Source of the DNA: CAIWHR01 sp963741355
Lineage (GTDB): Bacteria; Pseudomonadota; Gammaproteobacteria; Burkholderiales; Casimicrobiaceae
Assembly: GCA_963741355.1 (NCBI GenBank)
Contig: CAVUIG010000004.1
Span: forward strand, 62,001 to 126,000
Reading direction: 5' to 3'
Length of the DNA stretch: 64,000 nucleotides
In this document: piece after piece, positions 30,139 to 40,526 of the stretch
Layout of the letters: each line of letters starts with the position of its first letter
Numbering within the stretch: position 1 is the stretch's first letter
Made by a program: the position numbers and the translations under genes
The notes under the pieces: model-generated
What the model was told of the DNA's origin: nothing
The model's input: only the letters and a program-made list of their open reading frames with translations
The model's database searches: none

Positions 30139-31958
30139 ATGCACGTAGCGAGATTGCCGGCTGGAATGTTCGGGCGCGCCGCCGCCGCGTTCGCCGCCGC
30201 GCTCGCGGTTGCAACGGTCTTCTGGTCCCCGATGGCGACCGCCGCCGCCGATCCCGCCAAAGTGCTGCGCGTCGCGTTCGAGGCCGAGGAGACCGGGTTC
30301 GACCCGGTCAAGGTGACCGACAGCTACTCGAACCGGATCATCGAAGTCGCCTTCGAGCGCCTGCTCACCTACGATTATCTCGCGCGGCCCGCGAAGCTCG
30401 TGCCGATGGCGGCGGAAACGCTGCCGGAAGTGTCGCCGCGACGCGAAGATCGTACGTGTTCAAGCTGCGCAAGGGCGTCTTCTACACGCCGGACCCTGCG
30501 TTCAAGGGCGCTCGCCGCGAGATGGTCGCGCAGGACGTCGCGTATTCGATCAAGCGGCTGATGGATCCCGCCAACCGTTCGCCCTGGCGCTTTCTCGTCG
30601 ACGGCAAGATCGTCGGGCTGGACGCGGTGGCGAAGAGCGCCGCCAAGAGCAACAAGTTCGACTACGACGCGCCGGTCGCCGGGCTCGAGGTCGTCGACAA
30701 GTACACGCTGCGCGTCAAGCTGACCGCGACCGACTTCAATTTCGCATACATCATGGCGATGCCGGCGCTGTCGATCGTCGCTCGCGAGGTGATCGAGGCG
30801 TATCACGACGACACCAACGCGCACCCGATCGGCACCGGGCCGTACATTCTCAAGAGCTGGACCCGCAAGGCCAAGATGATCCTCGAGGCCAATCCGGATT
30901 ACCGCGGATTCGTCTGGGACTTCGCCGCGGGGGATCCGGCCCTCGACGATCCGGTGATCAAGGAGATGCGCGGCAGGAAGATGCCGCAGATCGGGCGCGT
31001 CGAGGTGAGCGTCATCCAGGAGGAGCAGTCGCGCTGGCTCGCATTTCAGCGCGGCGAGATCGATCTCACCGACCGCTTCGGGTCATTCGCGCCGATCGCG
31101 ATCCCGGACAACAAGCTCGCCCCGGATCTCGCGGCGCGCGGCATCTACTGGGACCGCAGCATCGAGCCCGAGATCACCTATTACTTCTTCAACATGAAGG
31201 ACCCGGTGGTCGGCGGCTACACGAAGGAGCGCGTCGCGCTTCGCCGCGCGCTGATCCTTTCCTACGACATCCAGCAAGAGATCAAGGTGATCCGCAAGAA
31301 CCAGGCGGTCGCGGACACCGGCCCGATCCCGGCCGGCGTCGTCGGATTCGACCCGAAATACCGCAACGCCAATCAGTACGATCCCGCGCTCGCCAACAAG
31401 CTGCTCGACGCGGTGGGCTACAAGAAAGGGCCGGACGGCTATCGCACCGACCCCTCGGGCAAGCCGGTGACGATCGTGCTCACCTCGGAGCCGCAGGCGA
31501 TCAGCCGCGAGTACGACGAGCTGTGGAAGAAGTCGCTCGACGCGATCGGCGTGCGCTTCGAGGCGCGCAAGAGCCCGTTCTCCGACAACATCAAGGCCGG
31601 CGAGGCGTGCCAGCTGATGATGTGGGGCTCGGCATGGCATGCCGACTATCCCGACGGCGAGAACTTCATGCAGCTGCTCTACGGCCCCAATACGCATCAG
31701 AGCAATCACGCGTGCTACGAGTCGAAGGCATTCGACGCGATGTACGACAAGATCAGGAGCATTCCCAATTCGCCGGAGCGCGACCAGATTTTCCTGGAGA
31801 TGTCGCGGCTGGTCGAAGTCGACGGCGTGTGGAAGATGGGCGTCTCGCGCTATCGCAACGTGCTCGTGTATCCGCAGGTGAGGGGTTACAGACACCACCC
31901 CATCATGGAGGCGATCTGGCCTTACCTCGACATCGACAACGCGAAGCGGCGCAAGTAG
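30139..31958 (+). CDS. Peptide ABC transporter substrate-binding protein 1 (frameshifted)
   Basis: About 606 residues, SBP_bac_5 (family 5) with signal peptide ending T-A-A-A. Typical E-E-T-G-F-D-P-V-K-V start, L-T-Y-D-Y-L-A-R-P, Y-S-I-K-R-L-M-D-P, D-Y-R-G-F-V-W-D-F and the end H-P-I-M-E-A-I-W-P. A shift near 30440 separates the first 100 residues. It binds a peptide or similar ligand in the periplasm for the ABC transporter downstream. Its closest paralogue is the next gene. Confidence 0.88.
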
Positions 31959-31998
31959 GCCCGGCTGCCGCAACAGACCGTCCCGCCCCTCGCTGCGC

Positions 31999-33804
31999 AT
32001 GTTGACCTCCGGTCTTTCCGTCCGCGGATGCGTGGCGCGCATCGCCGCGATGGGGCTCGCGCTGGCGCTTTGCGCCGGCGCGGCCATGGCCGCCGATCCG
32101 GGCAAGGTGCTTCGCTACGTGTTTCCCGCGGGCGAGGAAGGCTTCGATCCGCAGGCGGCGCACGATCTCTACTCGGGCACCGTCGAGCAGGCGATCTTCG
32201 AGACGCTGCTCACCTACGACTACCTGGCGCGGCCGGCGAAGCTCGTGCCGATGGCGGCCGAGGCGCTGCCGCAGGTCAGCGACGACGGCAAGACCTACAC
32301 GTTCAAGGTCCGCAAGGGCATCCACTTCACGCCCGATCCGGCGTTCAAGGGCGTCCGGCGCGAGCTCGTCGCCGAGGACTTCGCGTTCTCGTTGAAGCGT
32401 CTCGTCGATCCGTCGATCCATTCGCCGTGGGGCTGGCTCGTCGAGGGCAAGATCGTCGGCCTCGACGCCGAAGCCGCCAAGGCGAAGAAGTCCGGCAAGT
32501 TCGACTACAACGCGAAGATCGCCGGACTCGAGGTGGTCGATCGTTACACGCTGCGTATCCACCTCACCCAGCCCGACTTCAATATGTCGTACGTGCTCGC
32601 GCACGAGCCGACCAGCGCAGTGGCGAAGGAAGTGGTGGCGGCGTACGGCGACGAGGGCGGGCGAATCATGTCGAACCCGGTCGGCACCGGGGCCTACATG
32701 CTCGCGCAATGGGTGCGCTCGTCGAAGATCGTGCTGGTGGCCAATCCCGACTACCGCGGCTTCGTCTGGGATTTCCAGCCCGGAGCCGATCCGGACGACG
32801 CCCGCATCGTCGCCGAGATGAAGGGCAAGAAGATGCCCCAGATCGGCCGCATCGAGATCAGCATCATGGAGGAGGATCAGTCGCGCCTGCTCGCCTTCCA
32901 GAACGGCGAGCTCGACCTCATGAACATGGAGGGCCCGCTCGCGCCGAAGGTCCTGAATGGCGGCACGCTGACGCCGGACCTGCAGAAGAAGGGCGTGCGC
33001 CTGTCGCGCTTCGTCGACCCGGAGATCACGTACACGTACTGGAACCTGATGGATCCCGTCGTCGGCGGGCTCACGCCGGAAAAGATCGCGCTTCGCCGCG
33101 CGATGGCGATGTCGTATCCGGTCGCCGAGGAGATCAAGGTCATCCGCAACGGGCAGGCGATCGAGGCGCAGTTCCCGGTTCCGCCCGGAGTGGTCGGCAG
33201 CGATCCGGCGTGGCGGTCGAGCGTCCGGCACGATCCTGCCGCGGCCAACGCGCTGCTCGACAAGTTCGGCTACAAGAAGGGCGGGGATGGCTGGCGCACG
33301 CTTCCGGACGGCAAGCCGCTCGTCCTGCACTACGCGTCGCGGCCGGACTCGCTCGGCCGCCAGCAGGACGAGCTGTGGAAAAAGGCGCTCGACTCGGTCG
33401 GCATCCGGATGGAAGTGCGCAAGGACAAGTTCGCCGAGCTCCTGAAGCTGGAGAAGCAGTGCAAGCTGCAGATGCGCACGGCCGCCTGGATCGCCGACTA
33501 CCCGGACGCCGACAACTTCATGCAGCTCCTTTTCAGCAAGAATATCTACCAGAGCAACAATGCCTGCGCGACGATCCCCGAATACGACCGGCTCTACGAG
33601 CAGTCGGTCCGGATCCCCGCGGGCCCGGAGCGCGACCGGCTCTACCGCGAGATGGCGCGGATCATCGAGGTATACGCCCCATGGCGCCTCGGGATCAGCC
33701 GCTATCGCAACATGCTGGTGCAGCCGCGGGTTCTGGGGTACAAGAAGCACCCGATACTGCATGCGGAGTTCCAGTTCATCGATCTCGCGCCGGCCCCGAA
33801 GTAG
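31999..33804 (+). CDS. Peptide ABC transporter substrate-binding protein 2
   Basis: 601 residues from ATG 31999, intact. Signal peptide ends A-A-M-A-A. Same family 5 layout as its neighbour (G-E-E-G-F-D-P-Q-A-A, L-L-T-Y-D-Y-L-A-R-P, F-V-W-D-F-Q-P-G). The two share long stretches, so they are a recent tandem duplication with probably different ligands. It lies 40 bases downstream and ahead of the permeases. Confidence 0.92.
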   Translation: MLTSGLSVRGCVARIAAMGLALALCAGAAMAADPGKVLRYVFPAGEEGFDPQAAHDLYSGTVEQAIFETLLTYDYLARPAKLVPMAAEALPQVSDDGKTYTFKVRKGIHFTPDPAFKGVRRELVAEDFAFSLKRLVDPSIHSPWGWLVEGKIVGLDAEAAKAKKSGKFDYNAKIAGLEVVDRYTLRIHLTQPDFNMSYVLAHEPTSAVAKEVVAAYGDEGGRIMSNPVGTGAYMLAQWVRSSKIVLVANPDYRGFVWDFQPGADPDDARIVAEMKGKKMPQIGRIEISIMEEDQSRLLAFQNGELDLMNMEGPLAPKVLNGGTLTPDLQKKGVRLSRFVDPEITYTYWNLMDPVVGGLTPEKIALRRAMAMSYPVAEEIKVIRNGQAIEAQFPVPPGVVGSDPAWRSSVRHDPAAANALLDKFGYKKGGDGWRTLPDGKPLVLHYASRPDSLGRQQDELWKKALDSVGIRMEVRKDKFAELLKLEKQCKLQMRTAAWIADYPDADNFMQLLFSKNIYQSNNACATIPEYDRLYEQSVRIPAGPERDRLYREMARIIEVYAPWRLGISRYRNMLVQPRVLGYKKHPILHAEFQFIDLAPAPK

Positions 33805-33905
33805 GGAGCGAGGCGCGGGCGAGGGGTTGCAGGAGGAAGTGGGTGGTACCGAAGGAGAGAGCGGGGCGGCCGGCCATCCCGGCGCGTACCCTATAAGATT
33901 GCGCC

Positions 33906-33935
33906 GCGGCCGGTCCCCCGAACGGAGCCGGCCGC
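33906..33935 (+). other. Intercistronic hairpin between binding protein and permease genes
   Basis: Perfect 8-bp arms GCGGCCGG (33906-33913) and CCGGCCGC (33928-33935), 14-base loop, with no T run. Such hairpins often protect the upstream binding-protein mRNA. A TATAAG -10-like box at 33891-33896 may also supply a weak promoter for the permeases. Confidence 0.45.
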
Positions 33936-34080
33936 GATGCGACGCAACGACTTGTGCAGCGCAAGATCGGGCCGCGAATCGGGCTCGCCGGATTTGCCGG
34001 CGTCCGCGTGGCCCGTCACGGCGCCAAAGGCAAACCCGCGCCGCGCGTGATCCGCGCACCGGGAGGAGGTTGGTGAGGTA

Positions 34081-35019
34081 ATGGGCGCATACATCATCCG
34101 ACGCGTGTGGCAGATGATCCCCACGATGCTCGGGGTCATCCTGCTGGTCTTCGTCCTGTTCAACTGGGTCGGCGGCGACCCGGCCTACGTCCTGGCCGGC
34201 AAGATCTCGAACCAGGAGCAGATCGACAACATCCGGCGCCAGCTGGGCGTCGACCAGCCCTGGTTCGTCCAGCTCTGGATATTCATCAAGCAGGTGCTGA
34301 CCGGCGACTTCGGCGCGTCGTGGAGCACCAACGAGAAGGTCTCGCACATTCTCGCCACGCGGCTCGGGCCCTCGCTGACCGTGGTGCTGCCGCTCACGAT
34401 CCTCGACGCGCTGATCTCGATCGCGCTCGCGCTCGCCGTCGCCTACGTGCGCGGCTCGCTGACCGACCGCCTGGTGATGATCGTCTGCACGGTCGGCCTG
34501 TCGATCTCGATCCTGGTCTACATCATCGTGTTCCAGTACGTGTTCGCCTACAAGCTCGGCTGGTTCCCGGTGCAAGGCTGGGGCAACAGCTTTGCCGAGA
34601 ACCTCTTCGTCTACTCGTCGCTGCCGATCCTCATCCTGCTGACCGTCAGCATCGCGCCGAGCCTGCGCCTCTACCGGACGTTCGTGCTGGACGAGATCAA
34701 CCAGGATTACGTGCGCACGGGCCGCGCCAAGGGCCTGTCCGAGAACCGGATCATGTGGCTGCACGTGCTGCGCAACGCGTCGATCCCGATCATCACCAAC
34801 CTGATGGCGTCGCTGCCGGGACTGCTGCTCGGCGCGTTCCTGATCGAGCGGTTCTTCTCGATTCCGGGCATCGGGCGGGAGGTGATCCTCGCGGTCGAGC
34901 GTTCGGACTTTCCGGTGATCAAGGCGCTCACCGTTTACGTCGCGTTCGCGACGATGGCTTCGAACCTGCTGGCCGACCTGATGTACAAGTGGGTCGACCC
35001 GCGGGTCCAACTCAAATGA
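34081..35019 (+). CDS. Peptide ABC transporter permease (DppB/OppB type)
   Basis: 312 residues, six membrane helices, starting M-G-A-Y-I-I-R-R-V-W-Q-M-I-P. GGGAGGAGG precedes the ATG. The EAA loop reads G-R-A-K-G-L-S-E-N-R-I. It forms the heterodimeric pore with the next gene, whose start overlaps this stop (ATGA). Confidence 0.93.
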   Translation: MGAYIIRRVWQMIPTMLGVILLVFVLFNWVGGDPAYVLAGKISNQEQIDNIRRQLGVDQPWFVQLWIFIKQVLTGDFGASWSTNEKVSHILATRLGPSLTVVLPLTILDALISIALALAVAYVRGSLTDRLVMIVCTVGLSISILVYIIVFQYVFAYKLGWFPVQGWGNSFAENLFVYSSLPILILLTVSIAPSLRLYRTFVLDEINQDYVRTGRAKGLSENRIMWLHVLRNASIPIITNLMASLPGLLLGAFLIERFFSIPGIGREVILAVERSDFPVIKALTVYVAFATMASNLLADLMYKWVDPRVQLK

Positions 35020-36215
35020 GCGGGGCGGCGATGGCGCGCGACAAGGTGGGCGGGACGGTGGTCACGCGTGAGATTCCTCATGCCGTCTCTCCGGGGCTGT
35101 GGGCACTGGGCTGGAAGCGGCTCAAGTCCGATTACGTCGGCATGGTGTCGCTCGCGATCGTGGCGGCGTTCTTCGTGCTGATGTTCCTGTCGGGCACCGG
35201 CCTCATCGCGAAGGACTGGGCGAAGGAGGTCGGCACCAACTACGCTGCGCCATCGTTCCTCGGCGCCGACATCGAGGCGGGCGCGCCGGCGGCGCCGGTG
35301 ACCCCGCCCGAAGGATCGTCGAGCGCCGCGCCGGCAGGCGAAAGCGCGTCGACGGTCGTCGATCCGCTCGCCGACGTGATGAAGGACATCCAGACGCAGA
35401 AGCAGGGCGCCCCTGCGGCAGCCGACGCGGGCAAGTCGGTCGATCCGCTGGCGGACGTCATGGCCGATATCAAGGCCGACAGCGCCAAGGGTGGTCCCGC
35501 GGCTGCCGCCGCCACCCGCGCCGAGACGCTGCCCCTCGGCGGCGACAAGTGGGGCCGCGATGTGCTCGCGAAGACGATCAAGGGCTCCGAGACCTCGATC
35601 TTCGTGGGGCTTGCCTCGGCGGTGGTCGCGGTTTTCATCGGCACGCTCTTCGGCGCGCTCTCCGGCTATTACGGCAAGTGGGTCGACGACTTCTTCAACT
35701 GGTTCTACAGCGTGTTCAGCTCGATTCCGTACCTGCTGCTGATCCTCGCGGTCGCGGCGGTGCTGAACAAGCGCGGCATGGTCACGATCATCCTGATCCT
35801 CGGCCTCACCGGCTGGACCGGGGTGTTCCGGCTGATTCGCGGCGAGTACATGAAGCACAAGGCGCGCGAGTACGTTCAGGCCGCCGACGCGATCGGCGCG
35901 TCGAACGCCCGGCGGATGTTCGTGCACATCTTCCCCAACGTGAGCCACGTCGTGCTGGTGCAGCTGTCGATCCTCGCGGTCGGCTTCATCAAGGCCGAGG
36001 TGATCCTGTCGTTCCTCGGATTCGGCGTGCCGGTCGACGTCGTGTCCTGGGGCTCGATGCTGAACGAGGCGCAGAACGAGCTGATCCTCGGCAAGTGGTG
36101 GCAGCTCGCCGCGGCCGGCACGGCGATGGCGGTGCTGGTGACCGCGTTCAGCCTGTTCACCGACGCGATGCGCGATGCGCTCGATCCGAAGCTCAAAGGG
36201 AAGGCGGGCGCCTAA
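35016..36215 (+). CDS. Peptide ABC transporter permease (DppC/OppC type) with large periplasmic insert
   Basis: 399 residues against the usual 280-300. The first helix at about 38-58 is followed by an insert of about 110 residues (70-170), Ala/Pro/Asp-rich, that contains the repeat V-D-P-L-A-D-V-M-x-D-I twice (about 125 and 147). The normal permease domain resumes at L-P-L-G-G-D-K-W-G-R-D with five helices and the EAA loop A-D-A-I-G-A-S-N-A-R. Start ATG 35016 overlaps the upstream stop; 35031 is also possible. Confidence 0.88.
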   Translation: MSGAAMARDKVGGTVVTREIPHAVSPGLWALGWKRLKSDYVGMVSLAIVAAFFVLMFLSGTGLIAKDWAKEVGTNYAAPSFLGADIEAGAPAAPVTPPEGSSSAAPAGESASTVVDPLADVMKDIQTQKQGAPAAADAGKSVDPLADVMADIKADSAKGGPAAAAATRAETLPLGGDKWGRDVLAKTIKGSETSIFVGLASAVVAVFIGTLFGALSGYYGKWVDDFFNWFYSVFSSIPYLLLILAVAAVLNKRGMVTIILILGLTGWTGVFRLIRGEYMKHKAREYVQAADAIGASNARRMFVHIFPNVSHVVLVQLSILAVGFIKAEVILSFLGFGVPVDVVSWGSMLNEAQNELILGKWWQLAAAGTAMAVLVTAFSLFTDAMRDALDPKLKGKAGA

Positions 36216-36217
36216 TC

Positions 36218-37949
36218 ATGGAATACGTCAAACAGCGATCCGCTCGTCCGCGTGCGCGACCTCCGGGTCTCGTTCCAGATCGACCGCGAGACCACCTTCG
36301 AGGCGGTGAAGGGCATCTCGTTCGACATCCCGAAGAACCGCACGGTGGCGCTCGTCGGCGAATCCGGCAGCGGCAAATCGGTCACCTCGCTCGCGATCCT
36401 CGGACTCCTGCCGCCCGAGAACTCGATCATCGGCAAGGGCAGCGAGATCATCTACGGCGGGCGCAACGTGCTGCTGCTCGATCCGGCCGAGCTCCGCAAA
36501 TTGCGCGGCGCCGACATCTCGATGATCTTCCAGGAGCCGATGACCTCGCTCAACCCCGTGTTCACCTGCGGGTTCCAGCTGACCGAGGTGCTGCGGCTGC
36601 ACATGGGGATGACCGGCGCGCAGGCGCGCAAGCGCGCGCTGGCGCTGCTGGACGAGGTCGGCATTCCCGATCCGGAATACAAGATCAACGCCTACCCGTC
36701 GCAGATGTCGGGCGGACAGCAGCAGCGGGTGATGATCGCGATGGCGATCGCCTGCGAGCCGAAGCTCCTCATTGCCGACGAGCCGACCACCGCGCTCGAC
36801 GTCACGATCCAGAAGCAGATCCTCGACCTCATCGCCGCGCTGCAGAAGAAGCACCAGATGTCGGTGCTGTTCATCACGCACGACCTCGCGGTGGTTGGCG
36901 ACATCGCCGACGACGTCGTCGTGATGCGCAACGGCGAGATCCGCGAGCAAGGCCTGGCGCGCCGCGTATTCGAGAACCCGCAGGATGCCTACACGAAGGC
37001 GCTGCTGAAGTGCCGGCCGCAGCTCGACCGGCGGCCGACGCGGCTGCCGGTGATCGAGGACTACATGGATGGCAGCGCGCGCGGGCCGCAGCACATGGAA
37101 GAGCGCGTGCGCGGAACGTCGCCCTCCGATCCCGTCGTGCTCGACGTGAAGAACCTCGGCAAGAATTTCTACTCGCGCGAGGGCCTGTTCGGCACCCGGA
37201 CCTTCGAGGCGGTCAAGGACGTCTCGTTCAAGCTGCGCAAGGGCAAGACGCTGGGGCTCGTCGGCGAATCGGGATCGGGCAAGACGACGGTCGGGCTGAC
37301 GCTGATGCGGCTGCACGAGGCGACCACCGGCGAGGCGATCTTCGAGGGGCGCGACATCCTCGCGATGTCGGCGAAGGAATTCATGCCGTTCAAGCGGCGC
37401 ATCCAGATCATCTTCCAGAATCCCTACGCGTCGCTCAATCCGCGCTTCACGATCGGCAACATCCTGACGGAACCGATGCAGATCCACGGCATCGGTGACG
37501 ACACGCAGCATCGCACCGAGCTCGCGTTCGAGCTGCTGCAGAAGGTCGGCTTGCCTGAGGTCTCGTTCTACAAGTATCCGCACGAGTTCTCCGGCGGGCA
37601 GCGCCAGCGGATCGCGATCGCGCGCTGCCTCACGATGAAGCCCGACATCCTGATCTGCGACGAATCGGTGTCCGCGCTCGACGTGTCGGTGCAGGCGCAG
37701 GTGCTGAATCTGCTGCAGGACCTGCAGGACGAATTCGGGCTGTCGTACATCTTCATCTCGCATGACCTCGCCGTGGTCAAGTACATCTCGGACGACATCA
37801 TGGTGATGAGCGAGGGCAAGATCGTCGAGATCGCGAATTCGGACGAGGTCTACCGGCATCCGCGCGAGGCCTATACGCAGCGGCTGCTGGCGTCGATCCC
37901 GAAGGGCTGGCATCCGGCGCCGGCCGGCGCGGAGGCTCCGCCTATCTGA
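36218..37949 (+). CDS. Fused double peptide ABC transporter ATPase (OppD-OppF type), frameshifted at start
   Basis: About 577 residues. Two complete ATPases: Walker A G-E-S-G-S-G-K-S and signature S-G-G-Q-Q-Q-R in the first; G-E-S-G-S-G-K-T and S-G-G-Q-R-Q-R in the second, each with a D-E-P/S segment. One extra C near 36236 breaks the start; ATG 36218 and the residues M-E-Y-V-K-Q precede it. It powers the transporter whose permeases lie upstream. Confidence 0.9.
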
Positions 37950-37986
37950 ATCACCGCGCGGTCGGTCGCCGGACGGAGGGAGCGCG

Positions 37987-38652
37987 ATGTCGAGCGAACG
38001 AGAGCAGACCCTGTTTGCCGCAATCGACGGCGGCGACCTCGACGCGGTGCGCGGAATCATCGGGAGCGAGCCCGCGCTTGCCGGCGCACGTGATGCTGCC
38101 GGCGTGTCGGCGAGCCTCCATGCCCGCTACCGCGGCCATGCCGACATCGCCGACGCGCTCGTCGCGGCGGCTCCCACCCTCGACATCTTCGACGCCGCTG
38201 CCGCGGGACGAGTCGCCGAGGTCGCGAAGCGCCTCGACCACGCGCCCGGCGACGCGAAAGCGTATTCGGCCGACGGCTTCACCGCCTTGCACTTCGCGGC
38301 ATTCTTCAATCGCCCCGACGTCGCCGCGCTGCTGATCGCCCGCGGCGCCGACGTCGACGCGGTCACGCGCAATCCGATGCGCGTGCGCCCGCTCCACAGC
38401 GCCGCCACGGTGCGCGCGAGCGCGATCGTCGTGGCGTTGCTCGCGCACGGTGCCGATCCGAACGCGCCGCAGGAGCAGGGCGCGACGGTGCTGATGTCGG
38501 CGGCGGGAAGCGGCGACGTCGAAAGCGTCAAGGCGCTGCTCGCGCATGGCGCCGACGCCGGCGCGCGCGGCGCCGACGGCAAGAGCGCGCTCGACCACGC
38601 GCGCGAGCGCAACCGGCAGGACGTCGTCGACATCCTCGCTGCCTTGCGCTGA
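37987..38652 (+). CDS. Ankyrin repeat protein
   Basis: 221 residues, cytoplasmic, no signal peptide. About five or six ankyrin units, e.g. D-G-F-T-A-L-H-F-A-A-F-F-N, A-L-L-I-A-R-G-A-D-V-D and A-L-L-A-H-G-A-D-A-G-A-R. Such repeats bind proteins; the partner is unknown. It lies 37 bases after the ABC ATPase on the same strand, with no obvious functional link. Confidence 0.85.
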   Translation: MSSEREQTLFAAIDGGDLDAVRGIIGSEPALAGARDAAGVSASLHARYRGHADIADALVAAAPTLDIFDAAAAGRVAEVAKRLDHAPGDAKAYSADGFTALHFAAFFNRPDVAALLIARGADVDAVTRNPMRVRPLHSAATVRASAIVVALLAHGADPNAPQEQGATVLMSAAGSGDVESVKALLAHGADAGARGADGKSALDHARERNRQDVVDILAALR

Positions 38653-38876
38653 ACCGCGCCGGGCGCGAACGCCGCGCGGGCGCCGGCCCGCTCGTGATGC
38701 CGGCATTCCCGCCCGCCCGCATGGCTGCGCAACCGATTGCGCATGCCTTTCCCTGATGCGTCGATTGCGTTGCGAAACGCGAATGCGAATCCGTCGCGTC
38801 CGCAGGCTTGCCCGTGGGCAGACGTTGCGCCGAATGTCGAGCCGCGTCGGAGGGAGCAAGCGTCGCGCGCGCTGCG

Positions 38877-38890
38877 TTGACCTGCGTCAA
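38877..38890 (+). promoter_or_regulatory. FNR-type palindrome ahead of the cytochrome cluster
   Basis: TTGAC-CTGC-GTCAA, with arms extending to CGTTGAC/GTCAACG (7 bp). It sits in the gene-free stretch 38653-38975, about 90 bases ahead of the tetraheme gene. Such boxes serve Crp/Fnr regulators (FNR, DNR, ANR types) of respiratory genes. The rest of this gap shows nothing else I can name. Confidence 0.5.
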
Positions 38891-38975
38891 CGTGTCGCAG
38901 CCGCGATGGGGGGACATTGCGCTTCAATACGAACTGTGACCCACTCGCAGCACTGACTCTTTTCCGGACGAACCC

Positions 38976-39579
38976 ATGGACGAATCCACTCCGAAGCCGA
39001 TCGCTGACGAGCCGTTTGTGCGCTTACTTCCTGCGGCCGTCGTCCCTTTCGCTGGCCGCGGTCGTGGCCATCGGAATGATCTCCGGGCTCGTCTTCTGGG
39101 GCGGATTCAATACCGGGATGGAGGCGACGAACCAGCTGGCCTTCTGCACCGGCTGCCACGAGATGCGCGATACGGTGTTCCAGGAATACAAGGAGACGAT
39201 CCACTACAAGAATCGCTCCGGCGTCCGCGCGATCTGTTCCGACTGCCACGTGCCGAAGGACTGGACGCACAAGTTCGTGCGCAAGCTCCAGGCGAGCCAG
39301 GAGCTCTACGGCAAGTTCATCTCGGCGTCGATCTCCACACCCGAGAAATTCGAGGCGCGGCGGATGGAGCTGGCGGGGCATGTCTGGGCGACGATGAAGG
39401 GAAACGATTCGCAGGAGTGCCGCAACTGTCACTCGTGGGACGCGATGGACCCGCACAAGCAGAGCGCGCGGGCGCGAACCAAGATGGAGCAGGCGCAGAA
39501 GGAGGGCAAGACCTGCATCGATTGCCACAAGGGCATCGCGCATCTGCTGCCCAAGGAATTCAACGAGGACGACGAGTAA
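38976..39579 (+). CDS. NapC/NirT-type tetraheme cytochrome c (quinol dehydrogenase), frameshifted near start
   Basis: About 200 residues. After the N-terminal membrane helix (G-M-I-S-G-L-V-F-W-G-G-F-N-T) come four heme sites C-T-G-C-H, C-S-D-C-H, C-R-N-C-H and C-I-D-C-H. The length and the pattern C-x-x-C-H-E-M fit the NapC/NirT/NrfH family, which oxidises quinol in the inner membrane and passes electrons to periplasmic partners. One extra T near 39015 splits the start; ATG 38976 gives M-D-E-S-T-P-K-P-I-A-D-E. It opens the cytochrome cluster. Confidence 0.88.
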
Positions 39580-39618
39580 CGTCCGGCGCGGCGCGAACCT
39601 GAGCGGAAGGAGAGCACG

Positions 39619-39756
39619 ATGGCGGCAGCGATCTGGATGGTGTTGGCGGTGGGTACGATGATGGGGATGTTCGCGGCCTGCGTGGCCGTGGTGGTCGTTG
39701 GGGTGCGTGTGCTCGAAAATCTTCTGGCGAAACATCGCCAGAAGCGATCTGCATGA
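39619..39756 (+). CDS. Small single-helix membrane protein
   Basis: 45 residues from ATG 39619, behind GAAGGAGAG. One hydrophobic helix at about 4-28 (W-M-V-L-A-V-G-T-M-M-G) and a basic tail (H-R-Q-K-R-S-A). It lies between the tetraheme and diheme genes, so it may be a small subunit of that chain, as NapE is in Nap systems. No family recognised. Confidence 0.55.
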   Translation: MAAAIWMVLAVGTMMGMFAACVAVVVVGVRVLENLLAKHRQKRSA

Positions 39757-39816
39757 CGGCGGCGCTCCAGCGACAGAAACCTTCGGCACCAATGCTCATC
39801 TTCCTGTGAGGCCGAT

Positions 39817-40458
39817 GTGATCCCCGCAATGAAGCCGGACCGCAGCGTGTTCCTCGGAGCACTGGCCTTCGCCGGCGCGCTGCTGTTCGCATCCTCCGAA
39901 GCCGTCGCCCTCGACGTCATCGCGGCGCAGACGCTCGCGCGGCAGAGCGGCTGCCTCCAGTGTCACAGCGTCTACCAGAAGAAGATCGGTCCCGCGTGGA
40001 AGGACGTCGCCAGCAAGTACCACGGCGCGCCCGGCGCCGAGCAGAGGCTGTATCAGCACGTGACGACAGGCCGCAAGGTAAAGTTCGACGACGGCCATGT
40101 GGAAGACCACCCTATCGTCAAGACGAGCGATCCCAAGCGCGTGAACAATCTGGTGGCGTGGATCCTCGCGCTGCCGGTCGCCGCGCCGGTCGACGTCAAC
40201 GCCGCGCAGACACTCGCGCGCCAGAGCCGGTGTCTCAAATGCCATGCGGTCGACGTCAAGAAGGAAGGTCCCGCGTGGAAGGATGTGGCCGCGAAATATC
40301 TGGACAACCCCGGCGCCGAGGACAAGCTCTACAAGCACGTCACCACGGGGCGCAAGGCGAAGTTCGCCGACGGCCACGAGGAGAGCCATCCGATCGTCAA
40401 GACCCACGATCCCGATCGCATCAACAATCTCGTGAACTGGATTCTTTCGTTGAAGTAA
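39817..40458 (+). CDS. Periplasmic diheme class I c-type cytochrome
   Basis: 213 residues from GTG 39817 (GAGG 6 bases upstream). Signal peptide ends E-A-V-A-L-D. Two repeats of about 87 residues, each A-R-Q-S-x-C-L-x-C-H, G-P-A-W-K-D-V, T-T-G-R-K-x-K-F and N-N-L-V-x-W-I-L. There is no Met where a normal distal ligand would lie; instead both repeats have H-P-I-V-K-T, so bis-His heme is possible. An internal gene duplication is clear. Confidence 0.85.
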   Translation: MIPAMKPDRSVFLGALAFAGALLFASSEAVALDVIAAQTLARQSGCLQCHSVYQKKIGPAWKDVASKYHGAPGAEQRLYQHVTTGRKVKFDDGHVEDHPIVKTSDPKRVNNLVAWILALPVAAPVDVNAAQTLARQSRCLKCHAVDVKKEGPAWKDVAAKYLDNPGAEDKLYKHVTTGRKAKFADGHEESHPIVKTHDPDRINNLVNWILSLK

Positions 40459-40526
40459 TGAAGTTGCGTACAGATGCATGCGGCCTTAACGAATCAGCCC
40501 CTCAACCTTCATTCCCCGGAGAACCA

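Noticed and set aside
31903..35010. Very long antisense open frames, for example here, at 36228-38060, 20143-22962 and 10286-12886
   Set aside because: They lie opposite well-conserved genes in a high-GC sequence with strong third-base bias. Such antisense frames are expected by chance, and none shows a family motif.
38976..39579. NapC-like gene as part of a periplasmic nitrate reductase operon
   Set aside because: napA, napB, napD and napGH are absent, and the neighbours are other cytochromes.
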